Of a DNA stretch of 64,000 nucleotides, positions 52,561 through 64,000 are shown in pieces. The stretch covers positions 37,501,882 to 37,565,881 of the forward strand of contig OV884059.1 of assembly GCA_930367215.1 (NCBI GenBank). Reading direction: 5' to 3'. Below the pieces are notes generated by a model. That model saw nothing but the letters and a program-made list of their open reading frames with translations, was not told where the DNA came from and did not search any database. Numbering within the stretch: the stretch's first letter is position 1; every line of letters begins with the position of its first letter. Made by a program: the position numbers and the translations under genes. This DNA is from Pollenia angustigena. Taxonomy: Eukaryota; Arthropoda; Insecta; Diptera; Polleniidae.

Positions 52561-53640
52561 TCGCACTCCTGGCAATCCTTAGAGTGGGATCTTTTGAAGA
52601 TTTTGCATGATTGTTACTATGGGAAAACTGTATGAAAATCTACTATACAACAGACTGAAGGAGGATATTAACAGCGTAGATGGTTTATCTACAAAACAAT
52701 ATGGCTTCCGGAAGGGAAAAGGAAACAATGGAAATTGCATCAAGGTCCGAGGGAAACAAGCTTTTGCAAAGTCATAAATTTGGATGTAAAAAATGCGTTT
52801 GATACTGTGAAGTTGAATGTAGTCCAAGAGTCTTGCAAAAGGTGAGGCATAAATCTTTCTTAATTAAACGAGAGAGTTCTTTTTTATCAAACTGATGATG
52901 GCATGAAGGAGTATAAAATCACGGCTGCTTAATATGGACTTGCCACATGGGGCACATTAAATAGGATACGCAGATGATGTGGCATTGGTTATCTCGAATA
53001 AACTGTCACAGGAATAATCGCTAACGATATTTTGGGACGATGTGATGGGTGCATGGTCTCGAATTAGCTGCTGTGAAAACCGAAGTCATTTAAACTACAC
53101 ACCGACGGGTTTTTAAGATGCCTGAGATAAGAATACAAGGAATAAATGAAGCCCTCAGTAAGGGCTTTCGGTACCTTGGCGTACAACTGGATAAAAGTTT
53201 AATTTTCCATATGCATATACAAAACATTCGAGATAATGCCCTAAAAACTGCCAATAGGTTAGCGGGGAACATGCCGAACATAAAATGCCCAAAAAACTCC
53301 ACTTATAAATAGCGTGGTTCATTCACAAATGCTATATGCTGCACCAATAACTGCAGCAGAAATGACGAAGGCATACGCGGTTACACAACTCTTAAAACCA
53401 CAAAGAATTAGTGCTCTAAGAGTAATATCTGTCTATAGAACGGTTTCTACGTGTGCAATACTTGTGCTGGCTGGAATTTCAGCTATAGATCTACTTATAC
53501 TGAAACGTAAAGAAATATGACACAAATGCTGAATATAAAAAAAACAGTGAAAAGAGAAGCGAAATCGAACGCTTAAATGTCAGGAGCGCTGGGATGCAGA
53601 GAAAAATAATAGATGGACATATAGGTTAATACCGAATAAT
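52560..53640 (+). pseudogene. Second R1-like LINE fragment
   Basis: MGKLYENLLYNRL, DGLSTKQYGFRKGKG, then ADDVALVI-type sequence near 52972, LGVQLDKSL with HMHIQNI, and QRISALRVISVYRTVSTCAILVLAG at 53400-53475. It repeats, from the palm to the C-terminal region, the gene order of the preceding fragment. Many stops and frameshifts. Confidence 0.7.
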
Positions 53641-53711
53641 GGACACAAATGTATTAATTATTAACATTTAATCTCCGTCAGGATGAACACATTAATTTCA
53701 TTTTGTTGTTG

Positions 53712-54050
53712 TACCCTTCACCGAAGGTAAAAGGGTATATATAAGTTTATTATTCCGTTTGTAATTTCTACAATATTTATCTTAGATACAGTAAAGTATA
53801 TACGTATATTCTGGATCCTTGTGGAGAGCGAAGCTGATTTAACGATTTGTGTCTGTCAGTGTGTCCGTGGAAATGCGGTTTCCAAAGACCGTAAATATGA
53901 TGGGGACTTGGCGTCATTGTTATCAATACACAACATCCGACAAAATATAGGCGGGATCGGACAAGTACACGTGGCGAAAAGTTGATTTATTTATAAGTTA
54001 AGAACAGTATTTATATAATCTCAGTTATTATCGCCCCCTGGTGAAGGGTA
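53712..54050. mobile_element. MITE with TACCCTTCACC ends
   Basis: Left TACCCTTCACC and right GGTGAAGGGTA are exact inverses about 340 bp apart. The body (AAAGGGTATATATAAGTTT, AAAGTATATACGTATATTCT) matches the start of the copy at 30237. Confidence 0.75.
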
Positions 54051-54173
54051 TAAAAGATTCTTCATAGCGGAATTTAGAACTCTGATTTGTTTGACTCTAA
54101 GTTTTTCCAAAACACACTTTTAAGTTACATTTATTTTAATTAAAATTTTATTAAAAAACAAACACTTAACATC

Positions 54174-54432
54174 AGCCAATAAGCATTCAAAAATAAAATT
54201 TCATGTACTTAAAATTTAACTGATAATAAACTTCTGTTCAAACGTATTTTGAAATGCTATTTAAGTTTTAAAGTATTTTACTAATACTCACTTGATTTCA
54301 AATTCCCATTTTACTGGAGAATGCTATTGAAATAAAGTGTAACAAAAGTATATCTTAACCCTTGAAACTTGAAATTCGAACTTGAATACCATTGTTTTGC
54401 ACTTGATTTCCAGTAAAATTGCTTATTGGGTC
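54174..54432. mobile_element. Possible MITE with CCAATAAGCATT ends
   Basis: CCAATAAGCATTCAAA on the left and AAAATTGCTTATTGG on the right are imperfect inverses 260 bp apart. Confidence 0.45.
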
Positions 54433-54972
54433 AGAAGGAAAAATAATTAGATATCGAATTATTTTTTTTGGCAGATTTTCAATAAATAGTCGATATCGAA
54501 AAAAAATTCTTAGAAAATACCAAATAACGTCGAAGTGATATAGTCGTCGACTTGATGGGGCAACAACTTAAAACTGACATCAACAACGACTTAAACAATA
54601 CTTTATTCATTCTGAAGGATCTTAAATTTCGTCGTCGTGAAATTTCCTGTCGACTAAAACAAAGTCAATTCGATTCGACCACGACTTAAAAGCGCCTAAG
54701 AAAATAAATACTGTCTGCCACTATTAATCCATTGTGGGCTAAAACGTCTAAGAAAATACAATTAGGTTTCGCAATAGGGGTGATTATTAAAGTATAAAAC
54801 TCACTGTAAGATAAACAATATTGCGAAAAAAATATTTTTTCAAAAGAAAAGAAATGAGTTCGATAAACTTTCAGAGTAAATATGTAAATGTGAAAGCGAC
54901 GATTAAATCAAACATTTTCTCGCTGCTCTGTAATACAATGCAAAATAATTGTCTTTAAACGTTAATATTTAC

Positions 54973-55114
54973 CTTAATATAAACATTGCCACACACGAAC
55001 GAGCTAAATGTAATCTAGATGTAGAATCTTCATTATAACTTTTATCCTCCTCCATTTGAGGGAAATAGTCAATGTTCGAACAGTGTGTCTCAATTGGCGA
55101 CAGATATGTTGGCA
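54973..55114 (-). CDS. Claudin/PMP22-like gene, exon B (first outer loop and start of span 2)
   Basis: Minus strand, acceptor AATATTTTTCAG before 55114 and donor GTAAAT after 54973. It encodes PTYLSPIETHCSNIDYF, an acidic EEDKSYNED stretch and the start of span 2 (SCVAMFIL). The Cys in ETHC is the likely disulfide partner of the Cys in exon A. Starts with two bases and ends with two bases of a codon, fitting both neighbours. Confidence 0.8.
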
Positions 55115-55168
55115 CTGAAAAATATTAAATTTTTTTTATTAGTGAACAAAAAGGAGATTTATTACACA

Positions 55169-55293
55169 CTGCCTGTTCAACAATTTCGAACCTTAACGTT
55201 CGCATTGAAAATTTCTATGAAAACACTGTTTTAAAAATGTTTTTCATCTAAAATTCGATACGAACGTTTACGTTTGAAATCGTTAAACAGGCA
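55169..55293. mobile_element. MITE inside the intron between exons A and B
   Basis: CTGCCTGTTCAACAATTTCG, AACCTTAACGTTCG on the left pairs with ACGAACGTTTACGTTTGAAA, TCGTTAAACAGGCAG on the right. Confidence 0.8.
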
Positions 55294-55313
55294 GATAATC
55301 TTTATACAATTAC

Positions 55314-55443
55314 CGGCACTAGCTGGTGGTCTTTCTTTCGGATAACATATCCTAAAAAGACCTCGTGTTCTCGTATAATAGTAATATTTGTTGTTCAAAT
55401 TACTTAGTAGTGTTTCGGCATCAGAGTGTTTAGCGGCAAACGT
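55314..55443 (-). CDS. Claudin/PMP22-like gene, exon A (first outer loop)
   Basis: Minus strand, acceptor AATATTTTCAG and donor GTAATT. The 43 codons encode TFAAKHSDAETLLSNL, then YYYYTRTRGLFRICYPKERP. GLFRIC corresponds to the GLW..C signature of the first outer loop in claudin/PMP22 proteins. It starts in phase 0, so a further upstream exon with membrane span 1 and the start codon is needed; I found none up to 64000. The five exons together encode about 248 residues. Which fly claudin-type gene this is cannot be told from the sequence alone. Confidence 0.75.
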
Positions 55444-55523
55444 CTGAAAATATTTTATAAATTATATACATTGCAGATAATGTTACTTGTTGAATTAAAT
55501 AATAATTTATAAAAAATACTTTA

Positions 55524-55658
55524 AGGCCCAGGTCCACGATGTGGACAAGAACATTTCTTTTCTATATTTGTATTGAAAACAAATTTAAGTTTTTTATTAT
55601 TGTTTTCAATATAAAATATGCGAAAGAAATGTTCTTGTCGACAACGTGGACCTGGAAG
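55524..55658. mobile_element. MITE with CCAGGTCCACG ends
   Basis: CCCAGGTCCACGATGTGGAC, AAGAACATTTC pairs with GAAATGTTCTTGTCGACAAC, GTGGACCTGG. Confidence 0.85.
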
Positions 55659-55907
55659 TTAGCGTGATTTCTACAACTTAATTAAGGGAGAAAAAATCTA
55701 TTTCCTAACGGCTAGGTACTTTCAATATGTGTAACTTGTAATTTTATGCAAGTAAGATTTTTCTTTACTTTTTCTGCGTAATTGTTAGACGAATTTAGCA
55801 AAGTTTAGTTAAACTCTCTCATTGCTAGTTTTGCCAGTCAAGAAAATTAACAGAACTATTAAACTGTCAAACGGGGCACACGATGGGTTAACCTAATTCG
55901 AGTACGC

Positions 55908-57260
55908 TTAAAGGCCTTTTCACACTTGTCAACATTTAACATCAATTTGCGAAGATGTTGGAATTTTCCCATAAGAAATACATTGGGCTAAAAATCAAAA
56001 TTTTTCAACATCTTTATAGCCTTTTAACACTTGTCATCATTTAACATCAATTTGCGAAGATGTTGGAATTTTCCCATACGAAATACATTGGGCTAAAAAT
56101 AAAAAATTTTCAACAAAAAATAAAAGTTTTTTTTTCAGAAATGGTGACATTTTTTTTATGGATAGTAGATGTTAGATGTTTTAAGTGTGAACGCCTATTT
56201 CACATTTCCCTGCAAAAAATAGGACCAGTCCAAACACGCGTGTAAAGAGTAGTCCACAAGGGACCAGGACTAGTCCAAAAGTAACCCAAACGTATGGAAA
56301 AAACCTGGTCTATTTAACATTACGATGTCCTAGGAGAGGGCCATATAACCCACCTTTGGACTACTAAGGAGTAGTTTTAAAACTACTCCATAGTATACTC
56401 AAGAGGATTAGTTTTGAAGTCGTTTAAAAACGAAAGCATGTCGTTAAAAAACGAAAACATGTCGTCTCACTACAAACACTTTTTAACAATGACATGGTCC
56501 ATGCTTGCATTACATCGGACCAGTCCATGGAGTAGTCCATTTTATCAAAATGGATCAGGTGGTCCAATTTTATTTGCAGGGTTTCAACATCTTCCATGCA
56601 TGGTGAAATTAACAGGTGGCAGTACTACGCCAGATGACGATTTTTTGCTCTTGCATTGTTTGTCTAGGTTTATGTCAAAGTTTTGTTTATGTTTACAAAA
56701 AGTCCACGTTTTATGCTGTGATTATTGTATTTTATTAAAGTTTTTGATAATTTTAAATAAAAATAAATGAGATATTGACCATAATTAAATAAAAATTGGC
56801 TAAAAATTTATTTATTTCATCACGTTCAGCGGCACTCATTGATTTTTGTTTAAAGTATTTTTTGACGTAAACGGTGATATAATTTCCATTTTTGTTGTAA
56901 TGTTGTATTTGTTGCCGTAACGATGCCACCTGCTTATTCCACCATGCTTCCATGCGTTCCTCCGAAATGTATGCAAGTGTACAAAGGGTATTACAGAATG
57001 TTACTATATGTTATTTTTGCAAGCCTTATTTTGTTTAATTTTGCTAAAATTATTAAACAAAATGAATTAGAAATACATTTTGGTGTTATCTTTTAAAATG
57101 TTGGCATTTTTGTAGAAAAAAAGTATTTAAAAATATAAAAGTTTTTTTTCAGAAATGGTGACATTTTTTATTGATAGTAGATGTTTCAAGTGTGAACGCG
57201 TATTTCACATTTTCAACATCTTCCATGCATTCCTCCGAAATGTATGCAAGTGTACAAAGG
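55908..57260. mobile_element. MITE-like repeat with doubled ends and internal copies
   Basis: CACTTGTCAACATTTAACAT, CAATTTGCGAAGATGTTGG occurs at 55922 and again at 56030. A second block (CAGAAATGGTGACATTTTTT ... GTGTGAACGC) occurs at 56134-56196 and 57150-57200; TCCGAAATGTATGCAAGTGT occurs at 56963 and 57234. Minus-strand ORF 56953-56753 lies between and shows no family motif. Confidence 0.6.
56210..56583. mobile_element. MITE with CCCTGCAAA ends, nested
   Basis: CCCTGCAAAAAATAGGACCA at the left faces TGGTCCAATTTTATTTGCAG, GG at the right. GGACTAGTCC / GGACCAGTCC phrases fill the body. The sister block at 57205-57225 shows the uninterrupted sequence (CACATTTTCAACATC). Confidence 0.8.
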
Positions 57261-57289
57261 GTATAATACAGTGGTACTAACCGTTTTGT

Positions 57290-58010
57290 TATGATAGCTC
57301 TTGTTTTCGAGATATACCGTTATTTCTAAAATGGAGGATTTTGCTCAAAATATATTCGCGTAACTCAAAAACGGGTTAGTTAAATGAATAAACAAAAAAA
57401 AAAAAAAAGAAGTACATACATATTGAAGAAAAAGTCCCATAACTGCCTTGGAATCGCCCATAGGGGAAAAAAAATGTATAACCGACCTAAATTAGTTGTT
57501 TGTCCTTAACATTTTCTCAAAACATACTTGCTCTTTATCTCTACCCCTTAGAGGGGCTCCCATACAAATATGGCGTTTTATGAAATTCTTATCTTAAAAT
57601 AAAAATTTTCATCTTTTGTGAATAAAATCAAAAGTTGTAGAGAGGTTTAAATCATTTATGGCTTGTTTTATTTGAAACTACGTGTAGAAAAAAACAAAGC
57701 TACATTTTTCAATTGTTATGCCCTTTTAAAAACAAAATTTTGCAAAAAAAATTCTGTTTCTAAAACGACTGCGCTTACTTAATGGTAATTAAATTTTTTT
57801 TCGTTTATTCAATAAACTCAACCGTTTTTGAGTTACGAGAGTATATTTTGTGCAACATTCTCCATTTTTGAAATAACGGTAAATCTTGGAAACTAGAGCT
57901 AACATAAAAAAAGGTTGGCAGCACTGGGTCCAGCGTACTCCAATAAGGTTAACCCGCCAGGTGCCCCGCTTCACAGAAAAGTGTCAAATTCTAGCAACGT
58001 ATTATTATTT
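57290..58010 (+). repeat. Dispersed repeat, second copy
   Basis: Shares 57535-58005 with 34365-34920. It also has an inner inverted pair: CGAGATATACCGTTATTTC on the left and GAAATAACGGTAAATCTTGG on the right. Confidence 0.65.
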
Positions 58011-58455
58011 AAATTTTATTTTCTTTGAATTTAATAAATGACTTTATTAGCAACACTTGCATCCTCTTCTAAAATATCATGGTCACATATGGTACCGTTA
58101 CGATTTTATAGCAAAAACAATTTTAATGTAAAGCCTAGTACTCTGTTCAAATTTATGAAAAATGTTGAGCAACATTTATTATTTCACACGAACATTTTGA
58201 CATGTATCGATATTACCTATCATGCGAGTTTGTACAATTTGCCGATTTTATTCATGCAAAGTATGTGACGTTGTTTTGCGTATGTAAACAAACCCCACAT
58301 GTATTTTATAAAATAATTTTTTTTAATAAAAGAGAAAGTAAATATGGATAAAAAACTGTTGCCGGTTGTGTTATATAAATTTTTTATTTCTTATTAAATA
58401 ATCGGTTCATCCTTTTTTGCTTTTGCTTAAAATTCCACGTGAAATAAGTGCAGCT

Positions 58456-58975
58456 TATACTATGTTCACACTTGGGTTCTTAAGTGCGTTTAAGCAGCTC
58501 GAACGTGATTAAGCTCTAATCACTTCAAAATCGAGATGATTACCCATACATTAAAGTGATTTGTTAATCACTTCAAATTGACATGATTACAACTAAATCA
58601 CTTCATAAACCACATAGAATCCACTGAACATACCTCAAATGTAGAATCGCCAACAACCGTGTACAACCGGCCAAGATTTCTGCTTAATGTTTTTATTTTT
58701 TTTTTCTTTAATAATTCATAAATTTTCACAATTACATCATTAAAATTATTAAAATAATCTTCTGATAACTTTACAAAAGTGTTTTTATTCATTTTTAATA
58801 CTTTAAAGAAATTTAAATTTGTTTGTTGTTTTTTTGTGTGTTTGTGTGTGTGTTTTTTCTTAATCATCTGTCATCTTAATCATCTCAAATGTAATGTGAA
58901 CGGCTTTGATTAGCTAAATCAACATTTTGCTTAAACGCGTTTAAAAACCCAAGTGTGAACTTAGCATTACTTCAT
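58456..58975. mobile_element. Near-complete copy of the ACACTTGG-ended MITE family
   Basis: TGTTCACACTTGGGTTCTTA ... GCGTTTAAGC at the left and GCTTAAACGCGTTTAAAAAC, CCAAGTGTGAACTTAGC at the right are inverses. It contains an 89-residue minus-strand ORF (58867-58598) with a Lys-rich start and NTFVKLSEDYFNNF, function unknown. Its right end truncates a jockey element. Confidence 0.8.
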
Positions 58976-60736
58976 TTCGCAGTTGTAAAAAAATGTTGCC
59001 AGAAACATTTCGGAACTGATATTTATAATATTGGTCCTCCGATATTGAAAATCTAGGCGGGGAGTATAACGATGAAATTACTAGGTTTCTATTTAATTCC
59101 TCAACGCAAATGTTCGTTGCCTGGAGATAATCTTCACGATGATCACACATTAGGTAGTGTTTGACTCGGGCCGTTATTAAAATGGCAGAACCTCCACAAG
59201 CTCTATCTCGAGGGTCCTTGGTATCATATAGTATATAACCATTTATATTAAACGTATTTCTTGAGGTCAAATGAGTTTCAGAAATCATCATGACATCAAT
59301 TTGTTTATTTTTAAGAAAGTATTCTAATTCATTTTTATGTTGGCGGATGCCGTTTGCGTTCCAAAAACAAATTTTTAAACAGTTCATGGTTTGTTAAGTA
59401 CAGCTTGCAATAACATCGATTGCATTCTAAGCATTTCCTGCATCATATTACCCATTGTGTTAGTAAAATTATTTACCGTTTGCACTAATGTTTCCATGGT
59501 TTTTTCTAAACGACTTAAATTAGAAACTGGAGTTTCATCATTACTTGGCGAGGCACCTTGCATTGGCTCATGGTTTGATTTTAGGACGTTAGCGTAAGAG
59601 GTTCTGTTATTACTAGGCTGGGGGGCTTGAATTGCATTTGTGTTTACCTGATTTGTTACCTGCATTTGAGGGGGATTAGTTTTCGGTCCGACCGACTGCT
59701 TGACGATAGTATATACAGGGCATCCTCTATAATTGGCAGTGTGATTACCGCCACAGTTGCTACATTTTTTACTTTGGGGTTGGTTTTAGACTTGTCGCAA
59801 AGAACTGTTCCATGTAATTCACCACATACTACGCCAACAGGGGTTAAGTAGCAGTATGCCTTAGTATGGCCAAATTCCTGGCAGTTTAGACATTGAACAG
59901 GACCATTTCTTTCGTGCGGCTCCTCAACAGTTACCCTTCTGTACAGAATATATTTTAAATTATAAATTGGATGCGTTTCATTTTTTTTTAAGCTTAACGT
60001 CGCCGGGTTCTAGCTCCACTCGAAATAGTGGTTGGGGATTTTTTTCCCTATTTTTGATATTTGTTACGTTTTTGATTTAAAAGCCCTTCTCTTCTAAAAA
60101 AGCTTTAATTTCCCCTGGGTCTACGCATGAGTCTATACACTTGATTACTACCTGAAGACCTTTACTGCTCTTCAGTTGATAAGTATAAAAGTTTTTATTC
60201 AGAGTCTCAAATCTTGTAATTATTTTTCGAAAATCATCCTCGTGATTCACCTGTATTTTAGTCTCGTTAATGATACCACGCTTTATTGCAGCTACCTAAA
60301 AGGAATTTTCACCTATCACCGAAATTAAACTTTTTATTAACTCATTAGAGTTTTGCTCTCTAAGGTATATCGGGGGTGGCTTAGACGATTTAATGACGTT
60401 TGGTGCCTCAGAGGATTCATCCTCCAGAATCGCAAAACGATTTTGTGTATTTATTTTATCAAAAGATGGTACTTTTGAGGCCGAAGCAACTGCTGCAGAG
60501 GTAGGGCTGCGTCCCCGTTTAAGCACTGTTATGTACCTGTCCATACCAACTTGTACTGTAGGCTTTTGACAGCTTTTTACAGGGGGGTTTTCCATTGCAT
60601 TTGTGTTTAAGTTCATGGTATCATTTCCCACTAAATTTGTTTTTGACGTCACGGCAATACTTGCTGGCCTGGCAACACTTGTCACCAAATCTTTTGTCGC
60701 TCTAGCAGATATGGTCTCTGACATTAAGTCTGTCAA
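58976..60736 (-). pseudogene. Jockey-type LINE, ORF1 and start of ORF2
   Basis: Reading leftward: ORF1 start (60736-60296) with KRGRSP and NRFAILED, then frame-broken sequence with CLNCQEFGHTKAYC-type zinc knuckles near 59890-59740, a C-terminal piece at 59665-59384 with a heptad-like LEKTMETLVQTVNNF segment. ORF2 begins at ATG 59387, overlapping the ORF1 stop by four bases (ATGA), and encodes the APE-type endonuclease start (CFWNANGIRQHKNEL, ISETHLT, GGSAILI). It ends after about 125 residues at the MITE boundary near 58975; the rest of ORF2 is absent. Confidence 0.8.
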
Positions 60737-61806
60737 ATCTGGTGTGCCTCAGGGCTCTGAAATTGGTCCGATCCTATTCACTTTGTATATCAATGACTTA
60801 TTTGAGGAACTATATTACTGTAGACCATATGCTTTTGCTGATATTATACAGCTGTTGTGGGTAGGTGACTATCAATTTACGGATTCGTTGCAGGCTAAAA
60901 TTAATTATGACCTAGGTAACTTGATGGATTTGGTTGAGTTAAATTATCTTAAAGTTAATCCTGAGAAAACTAAAGCTTTAATTTTTAAGTCAAATAGGTC
61001 ATACACAATTGATTTGAACATAGAATTACGTGGGTCGGTGATTGAATTTGTAAACCAACTAAGGTGTCTTGGAGTAATTTTGGATGATAAATTATCGTCA
61101 ATTGCACATGCATTGCTTATGTCTCAAGTGAATTATTGTTTTGAACTTTACACAGGTTGTAACTTAAGCAACGGAAGGAAAATAAAGCATATTGTCCACC
61201 GTATTGTTAGATTTGTTTATAAGCGCATGTGTCTGGTTACTTAAAAAGTTTTCTGAATCTTTTTTTTTTTGAGGACTATTTAAAATTTCGGTTATTAATT
61301 TATCTTTTTAATAGTATAAAGACTCAAAGTCCTCCGAGTGTTGTGCGAATGATATCTTTTAACATTTCTGTTAGAAATCATCAAATCGTTATACCACGTA
61401 TTTATAACATGGTTTATGAACAATCTTTTTTCGTACGTGCGGCACGGTTATGGAATATTTTGCCTAGAAATCTACGTTCTTTCGCCATGTCTTTTGCAGT
61501 CTTTAAGCGTAACCTCTGTGTGTTTCTTAATTCACATTGCTCAATTTTGTAATCACTGATAAATTTTTGGGTTTTTTCACTTCTCTTGTTTTATCCTGCT
61601 TAAATTTACTCGCTATAATGTATGGGAGTCGGTTGGGTTGTCATGATGTTGGTATATGTTTATTTTAGATAATGAAATCTCATAGTTGTACTTATTTTAT
61701 ATGTATATTGAATTATTTCTTACCTCATAGTTATGAAATTACTTGTAATATATTTTATTGGCCAATTGGCTATTTGTATTACCATGAATAATTAAATAAA
61801 TAAATA
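60725..61806 (+). pseudogene. LINE of another type, 3' part of the reverse transcriptase
   Basis: Starts in the palm at SGVPQGSEIGPILFTLYINDL. The catalytic box reads FADIIQL instead of FADD, so it is dead. LKVNPEKTKALIF, LRCLGVILDDKL and the C-terminal FFVRAARLWNILPRNLRSF (61414-61470) follow after a frame change near 61230. A 3' tail with (TAAA)n ends near 61806. 5'-truncated. It lies between the two jockey copies. Confidence 0.75.
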
Positions 61807-63990
61807 TATCTTAGGGAGCAAAACTCAAATGAGCTTATAAAGAGTTTGATCTCGGTGATAGGTTTCGTTTAACGTAGCTGCAATCAAGCGTGGTAGTATA
61901 AATGAGACCAAAATACAAATAAATAATGAGAATGATTTTCGCAAGCTAATTACCAAATTTGAAGTGCTTAAAAAAAATTTTTACACATACCAACTGAAGA
62001 GCAGTAAAGGTCTTCAGGTAGCGATTAAGGGAATCGACTCTTGTGTGGACCCAGAAGAAATTAAAACTTTCTTGCAAGAAAAAGGCTTCAAAGTAAAAAA
62101 CGTAGTAAATATAAAAAATATCTCAGTACCCATTGCTCAGAAAATATTCCGCTTAGAACACCGGAGAACGTAGATCGCTCTATTGTTAATTTTGACAGTT
62201 TACTGAAACTAGCTGTTCAACATTCCAGTATTGCCCCCAAAAAAACAAAAAATATTATAATATATTCCACAGATGTCGAGTGTCTCTTGTCTGAAAAAAA
62301 GAGATCCCCTCAACTTAAGAACTTACTAAGAGTGTACAAAAAAGCTAAAAAAGTTACTGCAGACTCAGAAAATGGATTCTCTAGAAAAATATCTTAAGGA
62401 ATTTGATGCAACTCCACAATCGGACTACTCATTATGGCGTGCAGCTAGAAATCTCAAAAAGGCAGTTGTCTCTTAACCACCATTAAGAAACTTGAATGGA
62501 AGTTGGGCAAGAAATGATGTTGAAAAAGGAAATCTGTTTGTTAATCATTTAAAAAACGTATTTACCCGAAATATATCTCACGATATTGCGGTCGAGTTAC
62601 AACCTGTTGCTGCTAGAGCAGCTATTCCCCTCAGATTTGGGATAAGAGAAATCGAAAAAGCTATTTGTGACTTAAACACTAAGAAGGCACATGGTTTTGA
62701 TAAGATTAGCAATAAAATGCTTTTAGAGCTACCTCGCATAGCAAAGAAAACGCCTTGAATACTATCCTCAAAAATGGAAGGTTTCCTTAGTTACCATGAT
62801 ACCAAAGCCAGGTAAATATCATACAAAAGAATAGTCATATAGGCCTATTAGCTTATTATCAAATATGTCAAAGCTGTTTGAGAATTTATTAGTTTCAAAA
62901 TTAACTCCGACTTAAGTGAAAATAGATGTATTCCAAACCATCAATTCGTATTTAGAAGAAAACACAGCACAATTGAACAGACTCATCGAATAGTAAATGT
63001 CATAAGAAAAGCATTTGAAGAAAAAAATATTGCTCAGCACTCTTCATCGATGTTTCGCAAGCTTTTGATAAAGTCTGGTGGCATGATGGCTTATTACATA
63101 AATTGAAGCAAAATTTACCAGCAAACACACACAAGCTGTTAGAAAGCTACTTAGTCGGTCGTCAATTTATTATTAAAGAAGGAAATTTCTTAAGTTCACC
63201 TCAGCCAATTGGCGCTGGAGTCCCACAAGGCAGCATCCTGCGCCCTCTATTATACTTGGTTTATACTTCGGACATGCCAACAAACAACTACACACAAACT
63301 TCAACATTTGCAGACGATACAGCTTTTCTAAGCGTCCACGAAAACCGTTATGAAGCATCTCGTTACTTACAGCTGGAAATATGGTTAAGACAATGGAGGA
63401 TAATGGTCAATGAGCAAAAATGCGTACATATTACATTCACCTTGCGCCGGGAATCTTGCCCCCTATTACAATTAATAATCAAATAATTCCTCAACATTCG
63501 CATGTTAAATATCTCGGTATACATCTGGATCGGCGATTAACGTGGAAATGCCACATAGAGGCAAAACTAACCCAAATGAAACTAAAAGCCATTCAAATTC
63601 ATTGGCTTATTGGAAGAAATTCTGTCCTTAGTCTCGATTGCAAGCTTCTACTTTACAACTCTATCTTAAAGCCTATCTGGTGCTACGGTATTCAACTATG
63701 GGGCACTGCCTCGGCCTCTAATATCGACAAAACTCAAACATTCATAAGGATCTCAATGTGCCATTAGTTAAAACTAAGATTACAAAATAAGCAATAAAAT
63801 ATTTAAAAAGGCTTGAACAACACCCAAATCCACTAGCTCGAAATATTTGGCGGCCACTCTCGCTTAAGAAGAAGAGACACTGCAGCACTTACCCAATTAT
63901 ATGAGCGATAAACACCTATATAAGTGAACAGAACCCGTGATAAAGAAAATTTTTGTCTGGCACTGGCAGGACATAAAATAACGTATTAGG
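61807..63990 (+). pseudogene. Jockey-type LINE, plus-strand copy with internal deletion
   Basis: Begins within ORF1 at the same phrase as minus copy 60340-60360 (GAGCAAAACTCAAATGAGCT) and runs to 62155, including YTYQLKSSKGLQVAIKGIDSC. It then jumps to ORF2 (ENVDRSIVNFDSLLKLAV), so the ORF1 end and the endonuclease are deleted. The reverse transcriptase continues with NGSWARNDVEKGNLF, LNTKKAHGFDKISNKML, GAGVPQGSI and TFADDTAFLS (63305-63335, catalytic Asp pair present), VKYLGIHLDRRLTW and YNSILKPIWCYGIQLW. Several frameshifts and stops. Confidence 0.8.
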
Positions 63991-64000
63991 TTAAGATTTG

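Noticed and set aside
56753..56953. Minus-strand ORF as the missing first exon of the claudin-like gene
   Set aside because: No membrane span of the right kind, no matching donor in phase 0, and it lies within a repeat.
60603..60724. N-terminal part of the plus-strand ORF at 60603
   Set aside because: This part is antisense to jockey ORF1; the LINE reverse transcriptase sequence begins only near 60725.

Overview
The window looks like AT-rich, repeat-dense intergenic and intronic DNA from an insect, most likely a dipteran fly. The evidence is BEL/Pao, jockey- and R1-like retroelements, many short terminal-inverted-repeat (TIR) elements, and short introns with insect-like splice sites. No bacterial operon, rRNA gene, functional tRNA gene or CRISPR array is visible. 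Most of the 64 kb is nested mobile DNA, and only one host gene is clear.

Layout. (1) About 1-14,200: part of a Polinton/Maverick (adintovirus-like) element. It holds, in order, the C-terminal part of a minor capsid (penton-like) protein, a small basic glycine-rich protein, a frameshifted major capsid protein and an adenain-like cysteine protease. Farther right are small genes on both strands. DNA polymerase B and the integrase are not in the window. (2) 2,555-12,080: a 9.5-kb BEL/Pao LTR retrotransposon inserted inside the protease gene, with a 5-bp CAGAG duplication, 600-bp LTRs that look identical and an intact 1757-residue Gag-Pol. Between pol and the 3' LTR lies a second zinc-knuckle ORF. 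It has no ATG of its own near its start and directly follows a strong splice acceptor that matches in phase a donor placed just after an ATG in the leader. (3) 14,050-21,900: a fold-back repeat region hosting a 3.7-kb cut-and-paste transposon (tentatively Sola-like) and a TTAA-flanked MITE. (4) 22,000-25,140: a composite repeat carrying degraded tRNA-derived SINE heads. (5) 25,390-29,460: an array of about 23 copies of a 117-bp repeat with higher-order structure. (6) 30,000-58,975: TE-filled introns of a minus-strand claudin/PMP22-like tetraspan gene, with five coding exons from 55,443 down to 31,553, and many MITEs, hAT, pogo, mariner, CACTG-type, jockey and R1-like copies. (7) 58,940-64,000: two jockey-family copies in opposite orientation separated by another LINE.

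The genes act together only within elements. The Polinton genes form a virion module of capsid proteins plus maturation protease, now broken. The BEL element has what it needs to move, plus a candidate spliced accessory nucleic-acid-binding gene that is the most unusual signal here. The claudin-like gene is the only host function recognised; its first coding exon with the first membrane segment was not found and probably lies beyond 64,000.
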